DNA of 64,000 bases from Sphaeramia orbicularis (taxonomy: Eukaryota; Chordata; Actinopteri; Kurtiformes; Apogonidae), in the NCBI RefSeq assembly GCF_902148855.1, contig NC_043957.1:54865108-54929107 (forward strand), in the 5' to 3' direction. Of this stretch, positions 60,814-64,000 are shown one piece after another. How positions within the stretch are numbered: position 1 is the first letter of the stretch; every line of letters begins with the position of its first letter. The notes below the pieces were generated by a model. The model saw nothing but the letters and a program-made list of their open reading frames with translations, was not told the DNA's origin and did no database searches. The translations under genes and the position numbers were made by a program.

Positions 60814-63776
60814 TGCTCAGATGCAGCCAAGGCTGTGGCCCCTTGTGCCGTCCCGGACCCTATCTGGCTGGACCCCAAGCGGGCCGAGGTGGCGTCCAAG
60901 AGGGCCGGGGGGGAGCTGTGGCGAGGCCGGCTGGTGCTCACGTTCAGGAAGTACGGCGGGCAGACGCTGCAGTGGCTCCTGGAGAACGACGTGGGCTGGC
61001 TGGTCTAGCTGCTCTTCGAGTTCTGCCAGAAAGGGGAGCAGAACCAGGTCCTGCAGTGGCAGAAGCAGAACCAGGTCCTGCAGTGGCAGAAGCAGAACCA
61101 GGTCCTGCAGTGGCAGAAGCAGAACCAGGTCCTGCAGTGGCAGAAGCAGAAGGCGGTCCTTCAGTGGCAGAAGCAGCGCATGCTGGAGTACGCCAGAGAG
61201 TTCCCTGCTGTCACCTGCACCTGGACAGAAGACTAGAGGTGAGACGCACTCAGCAGTCAGTGAGCAGTTGCACAGTAATAAGCACCAGAGTTTTAAAAAC
61301 AAATCTCAATTTTATATATTATTGGTTATATGATATTTCTTATATTATATGATATTTCTTATATTTATTGTATTATATGATGCTTCCTATATTTATTATA
61401 TGATAGTATTAATTATATGATATTAATTTTCAACAAAATAACATTGAAGCGGTTTATTTTAAGTTTTGTAGGCGTATTGGTCGTGAGTTCAAATATCTGA
61501 GTTGTCCATAAAGTTATTCATATTGTATCTTTTTTAGTACTCTATCTATAGGCCTAATCTACAAACACAATCAACTTGTCATTCACTCGGTCACAAAAAA
61601 AACCAAAAAAAAAGGTGAAAACAAGTATATGACAACACACATTGTATTCAGATTGAGATAAAAAAAGAATTCACCAAAAAGTGCAGATTTAAAGGTCCCG
61701 TATTATGCTATTTTTCAGTCACGTCATACAGGTCTCAGAAGCCCAAAATCATAGTATTTAAGTTTGTTCGCCCCAAAATCATCCTTTGTTTGGAGTTTCA
61801 GTGGTCGAAAAAGTCACTCTCACCAGCCCTGCTCAGAACAGGCTGTTTCTGGGCCTGCTTCCGGGTATGCAAATGAACGCATCTGTCCACGCCCACTCCC
61901 CCTCCCCTCTCTGGGAGAGGACGCGGCTTCCGCTAGCGGTACTACGCGCTAATGTTGACTGTGAAGCCATGGCTCTCTCGTCTACAATACACATGTCTCA
62001 GACAGAACGTCTTTCCAAACACTGGCTTTCTTTCCTTGAAGCGTGATTGAGCCCCGACGGAAAACGGCGGTGTTGTGTCGGGTTCGTGGACCTGACACGG
62101 AAAGACGCCTGCCGCCACTAATGCAGGCAGCTGCTAACAAGCTTGATGCTAACTCTACTGATGCCAACCACAAAAGGCCCGTGTTCAAAGGAGTTCTGTT
62201 GAATGTCTCTCGATATTATCAGCTCTTGCATGTTAACGGGGACGCAAACGTTAGCAGCAGTAACCGAGCTATGTTAGCTGCCATGCTAACGTTAGACGTA
62301 CACATCAACACCCACCAGCTTATCCGTAATGTAGGGTTATGCAGTAAAGATACAAAAAATGATAAGAACTTACATCTCCCACACTTGTACTTGGGTCACG
62401 AAGCGTTGGTACTGCGTCCTTCTGGATTCGGAGTCTTTGTGCTAAGCCGGAGCTGTATGGGCCCATGTTCGAAAAACACTCGTCCGTGAAATGCCGGGCA
62501 CACACATACAAGCGTTTGGGAATGTTGTTTGGTCCATGACCATCACAGATAGAATCCAGACACTTTTTACGGACAGGCATGGAAGTGGGGAGCAAAAATA
62601 AACTATGGTGTTGGTGTGTGCAGCCAACAACACCACAACTTGCGTGTCTCGCCTTCGCCATGTTTGTTGTCCAAGAGGTACTTTGCCAGGGCGGGGCTCG
62701 CTTTGCCAGGGTGGGGGCAATGTCAGGGGGAGGAGTTAAATCCGCTTATGTCGTCATAAACGGAGCCAACTCAAACTCGGCCGTTTGAGCAGGCATTTTC
62801 ACAAACTGTGGTGTAGCAAGGCAGGGAGGAAACAGACAGTTTTCAAATTCTAACCTCATAATGTGTCTACTGCAACACACACTACTATAAGAAAACTGTC
62901 ACAAAGTGAGATTTGCATAATACGGGACCTTTAAGTCATGTTAATCTCATAGACTGTGAGATGGGAGGCACCATCAAGGTATACATAGCCCTTTAATGTT
63001 CAATGAGGTGGCTTTGCACGGAGCAAGCAAACATACAGCACTTTCTGCAGGAGATCAATTTAATTTGACATGTCATTTGTCTACAACGGTTTGTTTATTT
63101 TCTGCAGTTACAACAGTCAAAAGCTCAACGGGCAGAGTCTGTGGTCTCCCAGTTTGAGCAGGATCCCAACTATGCCAGCGATGCAGAGCTGTTGGCTGCC
63201 ACAGGTAATATGGTTTACATTGAAATGAACAAGAAAAGACTGTTGTGTTCTGCTCTGGAGCTGTTACCACTGTGTGCTAGAGCCATGTCAAATTCATTAG
63301 TGTAGCGTGTATTTAGCAGTGCCGTTCCTACTTATTTTTTTTATTCCATCTCTTTGTCAGAGAACATCCTGGAGGAGTCTGAGGCTGCGGTGTGCACCCA
63401 GCTCACCACCTGTGTGGAGCTCACTCCAGCTGGGAGTCAGGACACTGAGCCCAGACCCTCATCCCCGGAGGAGAGCTCTGCTGCCTCAGAGCCTGGTGGG
63501 GTTGTGCTGGAGGGCTGGCAGAAGTTTTGGGAGCAGCCCCCTGCCTCTGCCAAAGCACCGGGCATTGCCACTCCCAACATCGGGTGGCTGAAGGGCAGCG
63601 AGATGCACGGCCTCTTCACGAGGGCCTCCAGCTACAAGAGCGTGAGAGGGGAGACCGTGGAGAGGAGGCTCTTGAAGGAGCAGATGGAGTTCCACCCTCC
63701 ACCACCTCCGTCGTCTGTCAGGGGGGCGCTGCCCAACATGCTGGCCTTCTTCGCCACCCCTAAGAGAAAAGAGTGA
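60814..63776 (+). CDS. Uncharacterised spliced gene, two stops in its first exon as read
   Basis: Exons appear at 60814-61240, 63107-63204 and 63360-63776, with AG acceptors and GT donors. The first reads PDPIWLDPKRAEVASKRAGG, LVLTFRKYGGQTLQWLLEND and VGWLV, then TAG (61006-61008, where a CAG would fit), then a 9-residue tandem repeat and EYAREFPAVTCTWTED before a second stop. The other exons are open: QQSKAQRAESVVSQFEQDPN; then an acidic/Ser-rich part, WQKFWEQPPASAKAPGIATP, LFTRASSYKSVRGETVERRL and FFATPKRKE at 63773. The KYGG/WLLENDVGW motif recalls the N-terminal domain of large uncharacterised fish proteins. Possibly decaying. The start exon is not identified. Confidence 0.55.
61039..61173 (+). 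repeat. 27-bp coding tandem repeat, five copies
   Basis: Five in-phase copies encode QNQVLQWQK; four are identical and the fifth reads QKAVLQWQK. It keeps the reading frame and would make a Gln-rich helix-prone segment. Confidence 0.95.
61693..62930 (-). mobile_element. Kolobok-like element with a THAP exon
   Basis: Ends AGGTCCCGTATTATGC and GCATAATACGGGACCT are perfect 16-bp inverted repeats, each flanked by TTAA (61689-61692 and 62931-62934). The minus strand holds a THAP-like zinc finger frame at 62661-62320 and no further transposase. THAP plus TTAA target fits Kolobok. At 1.24 kb it is an internally deleted copy, sitting in the first intron of the gene above. Confidence 0.75.
62320..62661 (-). 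pseudogene. THAP-domain fragment of the Kolobok-like transposase
   Basis: The frame starts MAKARHASCGVVGCTHQHHS and has the C2CH pattern of THAP fingers (CGVVGC ... VCARHF) plus the AVPT motif (QKDAVPTL). It ends after about 114 residues without a catalytic domain. Confidence 0.65.
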
Positions 63777-64000
63777 GAAAAAAATAACTAAAAAAAAAAC
63801 ACTATATGGAGAGAGAGAAACCCTGTAGTCACTGCCCACCACATTCCATCCCAGCCAATCCACCTCTTCCTGGTTCTACAGTCCAGTCCACTCCTGGCCC
63901 AGACCTGTCCTCCCTACAACCCACCCACCTACTCCATCTTAAGACTATGCATATACATATGTATATACTCCCACCCACCCCACCCCACCCCCTTTTTTTT
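63777..64000 (+). other. 3' flank of the last gene
   Basis: Likely 3' UTR: poly-A patches at 63778-63800, then CA/CC-rich DNA to the window end. No AATAAA is seen. Confidence 0.4.

Noticed and set aside
62043-62489. Plus-strand 148-codon frame in the Kolobok-like element
   Set aside because: Overlaps the THAP frame on the other strand and shows no domain.

Overview
The window reads as nuclear DNA of a teleost fish. The evidence is: spliced genes of fish-type immune families (a CD22/Siglec-like receptor and a secreted C-type lectin), a replication-dependent histone cluster with stem-loop 3' ends, 5S rRNA genes, and dense teleost-type interspersed repeats (hAT-like elements with 8-bp target duplications, Tc1/mariner, Kolobok-like, Tx1/L1 and L2-like LINE ends). 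Nothing points to a bacterium, organelle or plasmid. Family names come from recognising motifs by eye; no search was run.

Layout. 0-7 kb: a CD22-like inhibitory receptor gene (leader exon left of the window) and a second, broken copy that keeps a leader exon but loses the Ig V domain. 7.7-9.1 kb: 3' end of a Tx1-like LINE joined directly to a decayed histone H4. 10.7-17.2 kb: histone genes H2B (+), H3 (-), H2A (+) and H1 (-), each with a stem-loop and each, as read, with single-base homopolymer length changes that alter the frame. 18-24.9 kb: Tc1-like and hAT-like elements. 25.1-26.0 kb: a mucin-like single-pass membrane protein gene (-). 26-39 kb: gene-poor, repeat-rich DNA, with a mariner split by a 1.1-kb hAT-like element and internally deleted hAT copies. 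40.5-44.8 kb: an intact seven-coding-exon C-type lectin gene. 47-51.5 kb: a decayed gene with C2H2 fingers. 51.5-59.4 kb: a tandem array of about 3.0-kb units. Units 1 and 2 each carry a good 5S rRNA gene (+), a diverged 5S copy on the opposite strand and an internally deleted hAT element; the truncated unit 3 lacks the plus-strand 5S gene. 60.8-63.8 kb: a gene of unknown function, with a Kolobok-like THAP element in its first intron.

The genes do not form a pathway. The histone cluster and the 5S array are both housekeeping multigene loci under concerted evolution; the CD22-like receptor, the lectin and perhaps the sialomucin-like protein are immune-type genes. The most unusual structure is the 5S array, because of its two oppositely oriented 5S copies, its embedded transposon, its abrupt left junction with the decayed C2H2-family gene and its eroded right end. 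The pattern of histone frame changes is the second point, and may be a sequence-quality problem rather than biology.
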